From positions 1 to 32,356 of the forward strand of contig JAJTXQ010000010.1 in the NCBI GenBank assembly GCA_021462855.1: a stretch of DNA of 32,356 nt, written 5' to 3'. Each line of letters starts with the position of its first letter. Within the stretch, counting starts at the first letter, position 1. Below, piece after piece: positions 1 through 8,452 of the stretch. Origin of the DNA: Dehalococcoidia bacterium (GTDB taxonomy: Bacteria; Chloroflexota; Dehalococcoidia; DSTF01; JACRBR01). Both the position numbers and the translations under genes were made by a program. The notes beneath the pieces are model-generated. The model did not search any database. It was not told the DNA's origin and saw nothing but the letters and a program-made list of their open reading frames with translations.

Positions 1-2
1 CA

Positions 3-1250
3 ACGCTCCAGGTCGGCCTGGTGCTCGAGAACAACACCGGCGAGACGTCACCGCCCGCGGCAACATCGATCCGGATCGCGTCGCTTGGGTTCAACGTGCT
101 CGCGAGCACGACCGGCGCCTCGATCGATGCGCCCGCCGGCGCCGACACGGACAAGAACGCGAACCCCAACTTCGACGAGGGGTTGCTGGTGCTTGTGAGC
201 GGCGTGCCGAACGTGCCGTCGTGGAACTGCAACCTGATCCCGTCGGACCCCGACGCTGACGCGAGCCCAACGGCCACCGACTCGCAGTTGAGTTGCTTCG
301 CGACGCTGTTCGATGGCGGCGTGAACGCATTCCCGCAGTTCGCCGCGGGTACCAACACGCCGCTCGCGACCGTGTCGTACAACAACGTCGCGAACGGCCA
401 GATCAGCTTCTCCACGGTGAACCTCGTGATGGGCGACCCGGACGGGATCGAGATCATGAGCTGCAACCCGGTGGGTGTCAGCGAGGGCACGTGCCGCACC
501 GCGACCGTCTGTGTCGGCGTTGCCGGCTGCAGCTCGGCGACCAACACGCCTACGAGCACCGCGACCAACACGGCGACTAGCACGCCGACCAAGACCAACA
601 CGCCGACGAGCACGCCAACGACGCCGCCGACGAACACGCCGACGGCGACAGCGACCAACACACCGACAGCGACAAACACGGTGGCGGCGACGAACACGCC
701 GACGGCGACAGCAACCAACACGGCTACCGCGACAAACACGGCGACGGCCACGCCGACGGCCGTGGGGCCGACGAATACGCCGACCAACACCTCGACGGCG
801 ACGAACACGGCGACGGCGACGAACACGCCGACCAGCACGCCGACGACGGTGGGCCCGACGAACACGCCGACGAACACGGCGACGGCGACGAACACGGCGA
901 CCAATACGCCGACGGCGACGAACACCCCGACCAACACACCGACGACGGTCGGCGCAACGAACACGCCGACGAATACGCCGACCAACACACCGACGACGGC
1001 GCCGCCGACCAACACGCCGACGAAGACCTCGACGCCCACGAGCACGCCGGTCAGCGGCGACAAGTGCGACCGGGCCGACGTCAACGGTGACGGGCGCGTC
1101 GACGCGCGCGACATCGTCATCACGGCGGTCCGGCTGGCGCTGCACCGGCGCTTCGGTGGCGGGATCGATGTCAATGGCGATGGTAAGATCAACGTGAAGG
1201 ACCTGCTCTTCGTGGTGAAGGCGCGCAGGGACTGCCGCCTGATCGATTAG
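3..1250 (+). CDS. Cohesin-like surface protein with Thr/Pro linker and C-terminal dockerin-like tail (5' partial)
   Basis: The frame is open from base 3, so the true start and signal peptide lie outside the window; the GTG at 21 is internal. The first ~170 visible residues form a beta-rich domain (VSYNN.., paired cysteines in SWNCN and LSCF). It aligns by eye with the domain of the protein at 1522-2583, so the two are paralogues of a cohesin-like type. A ~170-residue Thr/Pro/Asn linker follows. The last ~50 residues hold two EF-hand-like loops, [12 protein letters not shown] and [12 protein letters not shown], typical of type I dockerin repeats. Calcium binding and extracellular location are expected from the family. 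A strong terminator follows the stop. Cohesin-like and dockerin-like parts in one chain could allow self-assembly, but this is inference; no glycosidase is seen. Confidence 0.72.
   Translation, partial: TLQVGLVLENNTGETSPPAATSIRIASLGFNVLASTTGASIDAPAGADTDKNANPNFDEGLLVLVSGVPNVPSWNCNLIPSDPDADASPTATDSQLSCFATLFDGGVNAFPQFAAGTNTPLATVSYNNVANGQISFSTVNLVMGDPDGIEIMSCNPVGVSEGTCRTATVCVGVAGCSSATNTPTSTATNTATSTPTKTNTPTSTPTTPPTNTPTATATNTPTATNTVAATNTPTATATNTATATNTATATPTAVGPTNTPTNTSTATNTATATNTPTSTPTTVGPTNTPTNTATATNTATNTPTATNTPTNTPTTVGATNTPTNTPTNTPTTAPPTNTPTKTSTPTSTPVSGDKCDRADVNGDGRVDARDIVITAVRLALHRRFGGGIDVNGDGKINVKDLLFVVKARRDCRLID
540..1050 (+). repeat. Low-complexity Thr-Pro-Asn-Thr coding repeat
   Basis: About 510 bases of imperfect tandem units built from ACC AAC ACG CCG ACG and GCG ACG steps encode TNTPT/TATNT motifs. 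It forms the stalk-like linker between the beta domain and the dockerin-like tail of the left-edge protein. Shorter versions occur in the proteins at 1522-2583 and 7592-8395. Such tracts change length by slippage and are hard to assemble, so the exact copy number should be treated with caution. Confidence 0.85.
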
Positions 1251-1271
1251 CAGCCACCCGACGCGGATAGC

Positions 1272-1308
1272 GCAGGGACGGGGCCGGCGAGGCCCCGTCC
1301 CTGCTTTT
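1272..1308 (+). terminator. Rho-independent terminator after the dockerin-like gene
   Basis: A perfect 14-bp GC-rich stem (1272-1285 with 1291-1304) with a five-base loop GGCGA is followed by TTTT at 1305-1308. It lies 21 bases after the stop of the left-edge gene and separates it from the following anchored protein. Confidence 0.88.
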
Positions 1309-1521
1309 CGCGGGGCTGAGGTCGCCGGCGCCAGGCGGCCACGCTGGCCGCGACGGGATACTGCCGGGTAGCCGCTGCAAGAGATATGGCGCCTGCGCTC
1401 GTCGGTGCCCGCCGTGGCAGCAGCCTATTCATCCGCTTACGTTAAGCCGGGTATTGCTCCCAAGCGCGAACAGGGGTATCGTCGCTGCACGTCTGGTTCC
1501 GAGAGGGTACGGAGGAGGAAG

Positions 1522-2583
1522 ATGCACTTGATGCGAAGATGGCACGCCGTGCCATTGGCGGCGCTCGTCGCGCTAGCGGTCGGCGCCGGCTTGATCGGCG
1601 CGATCGCGCCCGGGGGCGTCGAAGCGGGAGGTCCCGTCGACTTCACCTTTGCCGTCGACTGCGACACCTCAGATACGGTGGTCGACTCGGTGTGCGACAA
1701 CGTCCCGCCCGGCGCGCATTCGGTGAACATCGCGCTGTTCAATGACAGCGGGGCGCCGAACACGATCTCGGCGTTTTCGTTCATCTTGCTGGGCGACAAT
1801 ACCGGCAGCCTGAGCGTGAGCGCCCCGCCGAGCCCCAACGGCGCGGTATTCCCCTCGACCCCACCCCTGTCGTTCAACTGCACGCTCGTCCCGCCGGTGC
1901 AGGACAGCGATCCGAGTCCGACGGGGACGAACTCATCGCTCGACTGCTTCTCCGGGTCTGGATTGCCTGTGTCCATCGCGGACGGGGAAACGATCGTCCT
2001 CGGTACGGTGAGCTACACAGCGGCTGCCGGCGGCGCGACGTTCTCGCTGGCGGAGGGTCTCGTCGGCGACGAAGCTGGCGGGAACGTCGTTGTGTGCAGC
2101 GACCCGCAGCAGACGACTTTCACGATACTCTGCAACGGCGCGCTTGTCGGCTACGGCCAGGTCGCGCCTGCGGACACGCCGACGCCGACGAGCACGCCGA
2201 CGAACACGGCGACCCCGACGGCGACGCAGCCGCTGCCCACACCGTGCCAGACCAACTGCCCGACATCGACGTCGCTGGCGTTCGTCACGGTGACGCCGAC
2301 TCCCGGCACGCCAACGGCAGTGGCCGGCAGCGAGACGCCCGCGCCCGCGCCGACCGAGCCCGGTGGCACCACGCCGCCCGGCGGCGGCCAGCAGCCGGGT
2401 GGCGGCACGGGCCCCGGCGGCGGGCGCCCGATCACCCTTCCGGACACCGGCGCCGGTGACGGCGGCGGCCTCGACTGGTCGGCGACGGCGCTCATGGCGC
2501 TCGCCGCCATCGCAGCCGGGCTCATGGCCGGTGGCGTGTACTACGCCGCCGTCCGCCGCATCGAGCGGAACAAGGGAGAGTGA
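1522..2583 (+). CDS. Sortase-anchored cohesin-like surface protein with LPDTG motif
   Basis: ATG at 1522 is preceded by GGAGGAGGAAG, a clear ribosome site; more upstream in-frame starts lack one. Product is 353 aa. Residues 1-35 are a signal peptide (Met-His-Leu-Met-Arg-Arg, then a hydrophobic core ending near GGVEAGG). Residues ~38-215 are a beta-rich domain similar to the first domain of the left-edge gene, with several cysteines and LGTVSYTAA. A short Thr/Pro segment and a Gly/Pro-rich stretch follow. LPDTGAGDGG (motif at 2437-2451), a hydrophobic helix of about 22 residues and the tail RRIERNKGE complete a textbook cell-wall sorting signal. Its stop overlaps the next gene's leader, so the two are probably co-transcribed. 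Three sortases downstream are the likely partners. The binding role is unknown. Confidence 0.85.
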   Translation: MHLMRRWHAVPLAALVALAVGAGLIGAIAPGGVEAGGPVDFTFAVDCDTSDTVVDSVCDNVPPGAHSVNIALFNDSGAPNTISAFSFILLGDNTGSLSVSAPPSPNGAVFPSTPPLSFNCTLVPPVQDSDPSPTGTNSSLDCFSGSGLPVSIADGETIVLGTVSYTAAAGGATFSLAEGLVGDEAGGNVVVCSDPQQTTFTILCNGALVGYGQVAPADTPTPTSTPTNTATPTATQPLPTPCQTNCPTSTSLAFVTVTPTPGTPTAVAGSETPAPAPTEPGGTTPPGGGQQPGGGTGPGGGRPITLPDTGAGDGGGLDWSATALMALAAIAAGLMAGGVYYAAVRRIERNKGE

Positions 2584-2585
2584 GG

Positions 2586-4289
2586 ATGATGCTGAGGAAG
2601 TTCACACGAGCGCTCCGCGTCACGGCCCTGGTTGCCATCCTGGCGGCCACGCTTGGCGGGGCGGCGCTGGTCGGCAGCGGCAGCAGCGTCGAGCCGAAGG
2701 CCGCTGAAGCTGGCCCCACCGCGATGCTCGGGCTCAACAAGGACATGTGCGTCGCGATGGCCGTCGCCTTCGCCGGCCTGGCCGACCTCGACGCGCTGTC
2801 CGCATGCGGCGTGATGATGGTGCAAGACGCGGAGTCCAGCTTCCAGAAGCTGGTCCGCTGCCTGCGCGGCGCCGACAAGGATCTGTCGACCGAAGAGCGC
2901 GACTCGAATGTCACCTGCCTTCTCACGGGCCCGACGCCGCTGCGGCCCGATCCGAGTGAGTTTGCGGTCATCGACCGCGACAAGAACTACGTGCACGGGA
3001 GCCAGCAGTTGATCGTCATGGCCTTCGTGAACGATGACGCGCCGGTGCGGTTTCACACCGATACCGGCGTCCTGCTCAACAACCCGCTGTACCTCGGCAC
3101 GCGCACGCCGGGCAAGGATTTCTACTGCGAGACCGCGAGCCCGCTCACCAACGGCGACCCGGACTGCGACGGCGATCCGGCGACGGTCGGCGATGGCGTC
3201 GTCGTCGGCGTGATCGAATTCGACCTCATCCCGGACGAGGATGAGCTCGGCGACTTCGAAGTGATGGCGATCCAGGAAGGCATCGCCTTCCCGATGACGT
3301 TCCGGGTGCAGGACGTGCCGGAAACCATGTCGCTGGACTACCTCTTCGGCAAGGGCACGATCCAGACGGGCGCCACCGACCCGCCGGAGCCGGGCGAACC
3401 GGTCGAGGCGACGGACTGCGTGTTTGCCGGTTCGACGGCCGGCGTGCTCGGCGCCATTAACTCGCCGTACAAGGCGATCATCCTCATCAAGTCGCTGACA
3501 CAGGACGGCGAGGAGGTCATCGGCACGCTCTTCAACTGGGAGCCGTTGTTCAAGACGGCGTCAGGCGACGACGAGAGCAAGATCGGCGGTGTCGCGCTTC
3601 CGTCGACACCGACGCTCGACACCGGGGCGATCGGCATCGGCTTCCCGCAGTTCGTCTGCGGAAAGGAAGAGCCGGGGACGCTGACGCTCAAGGTGGAAGT
3701 GAACACGCTGCTCTCGGGCAACGCCGAGTTCGAGCAGGACGAGATCGACGTCACGGTCGTCGGTCCGCCGGCGACGATGGAGCTGACCGCCGATCCGAAG
3801 GCGATCGCCTGCGATGGCACGCAGACGTCGAAGGTTACGGCGACGCTCAAGAGAGCCGATGGCGGTAACCCGGCGAACGGCGCCGACGTGGCGTTCAGCG
3901 CCGTCGCGCTCGGCTCGGTGAACCCGCTCGTCGCCGACACGACCGATGGCGTGGCAACGACGACCGTCTCGCCGCTCAGCAACGTGGGCCGCGGCGTCAC
4001 CGTGCTGGCCGAGGTCGACGACGCGTCGCTCGACGACCCGATCAAGGGGTCGATCCTGGTCGAGTGCTTGCCCGGCGGCGCGGCGCCACCGCCCGCGGGC
4101 CAGCCGGCGCCCGGAGGCGGCGCGGCGCCCGGCAGCGGGCGCCCGGGTGGCACGATCACCGGCCCTGACACCGGCTCCGGCGGCGACCTCGACGGCCGCG
4201 GCGCGCTGAGCGCCTGGCCGGCGGTGGCGCTGTTCGTCGGCGCGATGGGCCTCGCCGGCGCGCGCTTCGCGCTCCGGCGCACGGACTGA
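2586..4289 (+). CDS. Sortase-anchored Ig-like surface protein with GPDTG motif
   Basis: The ATG at 2586, behind GGGAGAG, starts two bases after the upstream stop; ATG 2589 is equally possible. Product is 567 aa. A basic N-terminus and hydrophobic core form a signal peptide ending near residue 42. The middle region (residues ~45-390) is cysteine-containing, beta-rich and unrecognised. Residues ~395-500 are a bacterial Ig-like domain of the Big/invasin type (ADPKAIACDGTQTSKVTATL) closely similar to one in the protein at 4851-6416. A Gly/Pro/Ala-rich spacer leads to ITGPDTGSGG (GPDTG at 4161-4175), a hydrophobic helix and the tail RFALRRTD. The arrangement is a sorting signal in which Gly replaces the usual Leu. 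It is likely anchored by a sortase at 6611-9121. Surface-layer or adhesion roles are possible but not shown. Confidence 0.83.
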   Translation: MMLRKFTRALRVTALVAILAATLGGAALVGSGSSVEPKAAEAGPTAMLGLNKDMCVAMAVAFAGLADLDALSACGVMMVQDAESSFQKLVRCLRGADKDLSTEERDSNVTCLLTGPTPLRPDPSEFAVIDRDKNYVHGSQQLIVMAFVNDDAPVRFHTDTGVLLNNPLYLGTRTPGKDFYCETASPLTNGDPDCDGDPATVGDGVVVGVIEFDLIPDEDELGDFEVMAIQEGIAFPMTFRVQDVPETMSLDYLFGKGTIQTGATDPPEPGEPVEATDCVFAGSTAGVLGAINSPYKAIILIKSLTQDGEEVIGTLFNWEPLFKTASGDDESKIGGVALPSTPTLDTGAIGIGFPQFVCGKEEPGTLTLKVEVNTLLSGNAEFEQDEIDVTVVGPPATMELTADPKAIACDGTQTSKVTATLKRADGGNPANGADVAFSAVALGSVNPLVADTTDGVATTTVSPLSNVGRGVTVLAEVDDASLDDPIKGSILVECLPGGAAPPPAGQPAPGGGAAPGSGRPGGTITGPDTGSGGDLDGRGALSAWPAVALFVGAMGLAGARFALRRTD

Positions 4290-4314
4290 CCGCGGCGCAG
4301 CGATACGCACGAAG

Positions 4315-4346
4315 AGGGGGCTCGCGCATGCGAGCCCCCTTTGTGT
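4315..4346 (+). terminator. Rho-independent terminator after the GPDTG protein
   Basis: A perfect 11-bp stem (4315-4325 with 4330-4340) closed by the GCAT loop is followed by TTTGTGT. It lies 25 bases past the stop at 4289. It ends the first two-gene surface operon and implies a separate promoter for the gene starting at 4851. Confidence 0.9.
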
Positions 4347-4850
4347 CGTGCTGGCCGCTGGCGAACCCGACGGCGGCCGCGTGGCCGCGAGCGCGGGCCG
4401 ACGGCCCTTGGCGGAACATAAGGGTACGAACAAATGATCTGCCTTCGCCCCGCAACGGCGCGCCCGGAGCGCGCGGGGCGGCAAGTCCGCAAGGCAAAGC
4501 AGGGAAATCCCTAATGAAATCAGGCGCGCGGGCGGTTAACCTTTCGCCCGCGCGGGGCGTTCTACGGACGGCGCCCGAGAAGGGTGCCAATCGCGTGTTT
4601 AGGTCCCGCATGGATGCGGTTGGATTGCCCCGCGGAGGAGGAAAGGAGGGCAGGACGCCCGGCAGCGGAATCTCGGACGGCACCACAGGATCGCGTCGCG
4701 GTAACTCGGCCGAGGGCGACGCGGGCCGCAGGACGGCAAAGCCTCCACTGCCAGGCGAAGCCAGCACAGTACAAAAACAGACGATTCGGCCGGAACGTGC
4801 GGCGCTTGAGGAAAGCCCCGCACATCCCAATCCCAGGAGGAGACAGTCAA
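4347..4850 (+). promoter_or_regulatory. Long hairpin-rich leader, candidate regulatory RNA, upstream of the TTG-started surface gene
   Basis: This 504-base gap carries no convincing gene. It is dense in hairpins: a strong stem of GCGCGGGCG with its complement enclosing GTTAACCTT (about 4526-4553), GGCGCCC with GGGTGCC closing a GAGAA loop (4570-4588), CCGCA/TGCGG (4606-4619), and CGCGTCGC with GCGACGCG (about 4691-4723). Purine-rich single-stranded pieces such as GGCAAAGCC (4735-4743) sit between them. The AGGAGGAG ribosome site at 4834-4841 closes the leader. These are features of a structured 5' untranslated region or separate small RNA. I could not match it to a known riboswitch. A promoter must lie inside it, because a terminator sits at its start, but no clear -35/-10 pair was found. 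Confidence 0.5.
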
Positions 4851-6416
4851 TTGAGTAAGTTTGGTATTGGCGCCATCGCGCTGGTCGCGGCCGTACTGCT
4901 CGGCTTCGGCGCGCGCATTGGCACCCAGACCGCTCACGCCGAGGTCGACGGCACCGTCGCCATCGGTTGTGAGTTCCTCGCCCGGTACATCGATGGCGAC
5001 CCGGACGACCCGACCGCCGCTGGTGACTACACCTCTGCCTGCGACGGCATCACGGGCGGCGCTCCGGGCGCTGGTGAAGTTGGCGCCCTCGGCGACGCCC
5101 TCGGCGACGAGGACGGCACGCTCGAAGCGTCGGACTTCGACGACATCGACATGGACGCGAACCAGATCCAGGACGGCGGCGCGAGCTGGCTCGACGAGAT
5201 CCTGGTCTTCGCGTTCGTCGACAACGACGAGACGGTCCTGTTTGACGCGGGTTCTGGTCTCACGGTCGACATTCACCTGGACACCACCGGCGCTTCGGCC
5301 GGCGCGGGCACCGACCTGAACGCCGAGACCTGCGACGCGACCGACTCGATCGACCTCGACTGCGAGACGGCGACGCTGGACGACGGCGACGGCGTGGTGG
5401 TTGCCACCCTCACCGACGGCACCGGCGACCCCGGCGACGACGTCGACGTTGACGTCGAGCAGGCGGACGACCCGGACACGGTCAGCACGCAGACGATCTC
5501 GGTCGTCGGCGCGCCTGACGAGATCACGCTCGAGGCGCTCAAGGGCACGATCGAGGCGACTGGCTCGACCAGCGACTTCGATGACTGCCTCGAGGAGTCT
5601 GATGTCTCCGACGCCGGCACGATCGGCGACGTCGACAAGACGATCCTCAAGGCGGTCGTGGTCGACGACGACGGTGTCGAGCTGACCCGCATCGCCGTCG
5701 ACTGGGATGTCGACGACAGCGACGTGGCCGACTGGGACAGCGACAGCGGCGAAGACGCTGACGAGCCGAAGGCGGACACGGGCATCACGGTCGACACCGG
5801 CGACCTGGCCGGCATCGGCCAGTTCCTGGTCCTCTGCGGCGGCACCGAGACCGGCACGGCCACGGTCACCGCTGACGAGCCCACCTCGAACGAGGACGCG
5901 AGCGTGGATGTGAACGTTGTCGGCGCGCCGGCGACGATCGCCCTCACGGCGTCCCCGGCGGCGATTGCCTGCGACGGCACGCAGACCTCGTCGGTGACGG
6001 CGAAGGTCACGGACTCTGGCGGCAACAACGTCGCCAATGGCACGAGCGTTGAGTTCAGCGTGGTTGCGCTGGGCACGGCGAACCCGATCACGACCACGAC
6101 CGCGGATGGCTCCGCCTCCTCGACGATCACCCCGCTCTCCGGCGCGACCGCCGGTGTGGTGGTGCTCGTGACGGCGGGCGACGCCCAGGCTTCGATCCGC
6201 ATCGACTGCTCGCTCCCGATCCCGACGGCGACGTCGACGGGCCCGCAGCCGACGCCGACGCGCCCGGGTGGCATCGTCGGTCCGGACACCGGTAACGGTG
6301 GCTACCTCGGCCAGGACGGCTCGGCTGGCTTCCCGATGTGGACGCTGGTCGCGCTGGCCCTCGGCAGCGTGGCTCTCGTCGCCGGCGGCATGGTTACGCG
6401 CAAGGTGAGCAAGTAA
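4851..6416 (+). CDS. Acidic sortase-anchored Ig-like surface protein with GPDTG motif, TTG start
   Basis: The start is TTG at 4851, about ten bases after AGGAGGAG. It gives a short N-terminus (SKFGIGAIALVAAVLLGF..) and a signal peptide ending QTAHA-EVDG, whereas upstream in-frame starts would bury that signal. Product is 521 aa. The mature chain is extremely rich in Asp and Glu through ~residue 350, with beta-strand-like segments spaced by DD/DVD runs. Residues ~360-460 are an Ig-like domain (ASPAAIACDGTQTSSVTAKV) paralogous to that of the protein at 2586-4289. IVGPDTGNGG (GPDTG at 6279-6293), a hydrophobic helix and the tail RKVSK form the sorting signal. The hairpin-rich leader and strong ribosome site suggest high, controlled expression, as for an S-layer or other abundant surface protein; that is inference. 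Confidence 0.82.
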   Translation: MSKFGIGAIALVAAVLLGFGARIGTQTAHAEVDGTVAIGCEFLARYIDGDPDDPTAAGDYTSACDGITGGAPGAGEVGALGDALGDEDGTLEASDFDDIDMDANQIQDGGASWLDEILVFAFVDNDETVLFDAGSGLTVDIHLDTTGASAGAGTDLNAETCDATDSIDLDCETATLDDGDGVVVATLTDGTGDPGDDVDVDVEQADDPDTVSTQTISVVGAPDEITLEALKGTIEATGSTSDFDDCLEESDVSDAGTIGDVDKTILKAVVVDDDGVELTRIAVDWDVDDSDVADWDSDSGEDADEPKADTGITVDTGDLAGIGQFLVLCGGTETGTATVTADEPTSNEDASVDVNVVGAPATIALTASPAAIACDGTQTSSVTAKVTDSGGNNVANGTSVEFSVVALGTANPITTTTADGSASSTITPLSGATAGVVVLVTAGDAQASIRIDCSLPIPTATSTGPQPTPTRPGGIVGPDTGNGGYLGQDGSAGFPMWTLVALALGSVALVAGGMVTRKVSK

Positions 6417-6441
6417 TCACGCCCAACGGTTGAACTGGGAC

Positions 6442-6474
6442 TCGGGGCCGGCCGCCCTTCGCGGCCGGCCCCGA
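6442..6474 (+). terminator. GC-rich hairpin after the acidic surface gene
   Basis: A perfect 14-bp stem (6442-6455 with 6461-6474) with a CCTTC loop lies 25 bases after the stop. It has no T-run (AACCACA follows). It may be a weak terminator or a 3'-end-protecting hairpin that allows partial read-through into the sortase genes. Confidence 0.55.
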
Positions 6475-6610
6475 ACCACATCCGGGCCGCGCCGCGCGGC
6501 GTACTCGTTGCGGCGCGGGGAGCCAGCGGCGATCCCGTATGGCACACTATGGCGGGGGCGGATGAGGCCGCGCGCGGACGGTGCGCGCGGAGGACAGGGG
6601 ACAAGGCGAC

Positions 6611-7426
6611 ATGATGGACCAGGAGAACGGGGGCGGCGGCTTCCTCTCGCGGCTGCGGGAGAATGAGACGCTGCGCAAGATCACCGGCGGCCGGCCAGAT
6701 ATCGCCATCTTCGGGCTGCCGGTGCTGCTCATCGGCGTGATCATCGCGGGCGTGGTGCTGGGTCTGACGCTCGGCGGCGGCTCGGGCGAAGGCGATGACC
6801 AGCAGGTCGCCGGCTCGCCGACGGCGACGGCCGCGGCATCGAAGACGGCCGAACCGACGAAGACCCAGGTGCACGCCGGCATCCTGACGCCGATCCCGGT
6901 GAGCCCGGGCGACCGGCTGGCGCTGTCGGACCTGGCGGCCCGGGGCGCCGGCCCGGCGCCGCGCGGCGACTTCAACGGCCAGCGCCTGCTCATCCCGAGC
7001 ATCGGCGTCGATGCGGAGTTCTCGTTCAAGCAGGTCCCGCCCTCCGGCCAGATGCCAAACCCCAACGGCCCGACCGATGTCGCGTACTACGACTTCGGGC
7101 AGTGGCCCGGCATGGGCGGTGTGCCGGGGCTCGGCGGCAATGTCGTGCTTGCCGGCCATGTCGACTACATCCGATACGGCCCGGCCGTGTTCTGGGACCT
7201 CGCCCAGGTGAAGGCCGGCGACCGCATCCAGATCCGGATGAAGGACGGCGCGGTCATCGAGTACCAGGTGGAGTTCAACAAGACGTTCGAGGTCGGCAAC
7301 GCGGACTGGAGCTCCATCGTGGCCGCGACGGGCGATGAGTCGGTGACGCTCATCACCTGCGGCGGCGAGTTCGAGGCCGGGCACTACAGCGACCGCCGCA
7401 TCGTCTGGGGACGGCGCATTACCTAG
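6611..7426 (+). CDS. Membrane-anchored class F-like sortase 1
   Basis: ATG pair at 6611/6614; AAGGCG is the nearest ribosome-site-like sequence. Product is 271 aa. Residues 1-30 are cytoplasmic, ~31-54 a membrane helix (IAIFGLPVLLIGVIIAGVVL), then a Thr/Ala linker and a sortase domain from ~124 (QRLLIPSIGVDAEF). Catalytic residues are visible: His183 in LAGHVDY, Cys250 in VTLITCGG and Arg262/263 in YSDRRIV. The motif LITCGG with a C-terminal YxDRxVV is typical of class F-type sortases of actinobacteria and Chloroflexota. It should cleave the Thr-Gly bond of LPDTG/GPDTG proteins and transfer them to a cell-wall or surface acceptor outside the membrane. It is the first of three adjacent sortases, directly downstream of three putative substrates. 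Confidence 0.9.
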   Translation: MMDQENGGGGFLSRLRENETLRKITGGRPDIAIFGLPVLLIGVIIAGVVLGLTLGGGSGEGDDQQVAGSPTATAAASKTAEPTKTQVHAGILTPIPVSPGDRLALSDLAARGAGPAPRGDFNGQRLLIPSIGVDAEFSFKQVPPSGQMPNPNGPTDVAYYDFGQWPGMGGVPGLGGNVVLAGHVDYIRYGPAVFWDLAQVKAGDRIQIRMKDGAVIEYQVEFNKTFEVGNADWSSIVAATGDESVTLITCGGEFEAGHYSDRRIVWGRRIT

Positions 7427-7591
7427 CGTGTACGGCGCCCGGAATGCGTGGCGCGGCTCCGGGCGCGCGTTGTCATCGGGCCAGCGGCAGGCGCGCGGAT
7501 GTCCAATCCGTGCGTATGCTGAGCGCCCGTACTGGATTATCCTGATGTGCGTTGCCCCGCCGGCAGCCGTAGACATCGATAAGGGGGAAGC

Positions 7592-8395
7592 ATGCCGGCT
7601 CCGATCCGCAATCTCTGGAACGACGCGAGCGCGCTGAAGCGCGCGCTGCTCGTGGGCGGCCCGCTCGCGGTGGTCGCCATCATCGCCACGGTGGCGGTGG
7701 TGGCAGCGACGGGCGATGGCGGCGAGCCGCCGGCCGAGGCCGTCGCGCCGACGGCGACGGCGACCGCGACCGCGACGGCGACAGCGATGCCGACCGACAC
7801 GCCGCTCCCGACGGCGACGCCGGCGCCGGCGCCTCCGCCCAGCTCGGGCGGCAGCAGCGGCGGCGGCGGGACGTACCGGCCGCCGAGCGGCGGCGGGCAG
7901 GTCGTACAGCCGCAAGCCGGCACGGGCCCCGGCCCGGTGCAGAGCACCGGCATGTCCATGAGCATCCCGAAGATCGGCGTCAACGGCGCGGTGTCCTCGC
8001 GGACGGTGGGCACGAATGGCCGCATGGGTGACCCGATCGGCGCGTGGATGGTCCTCTGGTATGACTTCTCGACGTACTCGCCGGGCTACGGCGGCTACCC
8101 GGGCGAGCCGGGCGCGAACGCCGTATTCTCGGGCCACGTCGACTACATCAACGTCGGTCCGGCGGTGTTCTGGAGCATCCGGAGCCTTGCGCCTGGCGAC
8201 CAGGTGACCGTGAATACGCCGAACGGGCCGATCACCTATGCGATAGAGTGGAGTACGTGGGCGGGACCGCGCGACGACTTCACCGGCTACGTGGCGCAGA
8301 CAGGCCAGGATGTGATCACGCTGGTGACGTGCATTGGCACATTCAGCGGCGGGCACTACAGCGACCGGCTGATCGTGCGTGGCGTGCGCATCTAG
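7592..8395 (+). CDS. Membrane-anchored class F-like sortase 2
   Basis: ATG at 7592 follows AAGGGGGAAGC. Product is 267 aa. A membrane helix covers ~18-40, followed by a TATATAT/Pro/Gly linker to residue ~118, longer than in its neighbours. The sortase domain spans ~120-267: His182 (FSGHVDY), Cys247 (ITLVTCIG) and Arg259 (YSDRLIV). The TCIG sequence differs from the TCGG and TCSG of its neighbours, which may reflect a different substrate or acceptor. It is paralogous to the proteins at 6611 and 8453, from which it is separated by 165 and 57 bases. The long linker would place the active site further from the membrane. Division of labour among the three is inference. Confidence 0.9.
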   Translation: MPAPIRNLWNDASALKRALLVGGPLAVVAIIATVAVVAATGDGGEPPAEAVAPTATATATATATAMPTDTPLPTATPAPAPPPSSGGSSGGGGTYRPPSGGGQVVQPQAGTGPGPVQSTGMSMSIPKIGVNGAVSSRTVGTNGRMGDPIGAWMVLWYDFSTYSPGYGGYPGEPGANAVFSGHVDYINVGPAVFWSIRSLAPGDQVTVNTPNGPITYAIEWSTWAGPRDDFTGYVAQTGQDVITLVTCIGTFSGGHYSDRLIVRGVRI

Positions 8396-8452
8396 CCCGA
8401 TACATCGCCCGGCCGCCTGCGTTCGTATCGATGCAGAGGTAATCGCGCCCGG

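Noticed and set aside
48-1145. A 365-codon Arg-rich frame antisense to the left-edge surface gene.
   Set aside because: It consists of RRR/GRR runs produced by the ACG/CCG repeat read backwards.
3-2583. A full cellulosome.
   Set aside because: No glycoside hydrolase, carbohydrate-binding module or multi-cohesin scaffold is present in the window.
4700-4770. A c-di-GMP-I riboswitch, suggested by GGACGGCAAAGCCTCC.
   Set aside because: The matching upstream GGGCAAACC and GAAA tetraloop and the downstream GGGTTACC are not found in the required order.
4630-4850. RNase P RNA, suggested by GAGGAAAG pieces.
   Set aside because: The conserved core elements such as ACAGAAA and the final GAAUGAAGCC-like segment are absent, and the two GAGGAAAG copies are not in a suitable context.
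4328-4858. A 176-codon frame in the leader before the acidic surface gene.
   Set aside because: It is Arg/Gly/Pro-rich, lacks a ribosome site and overlaps the terminator and hairpins; no domain is recognisable.
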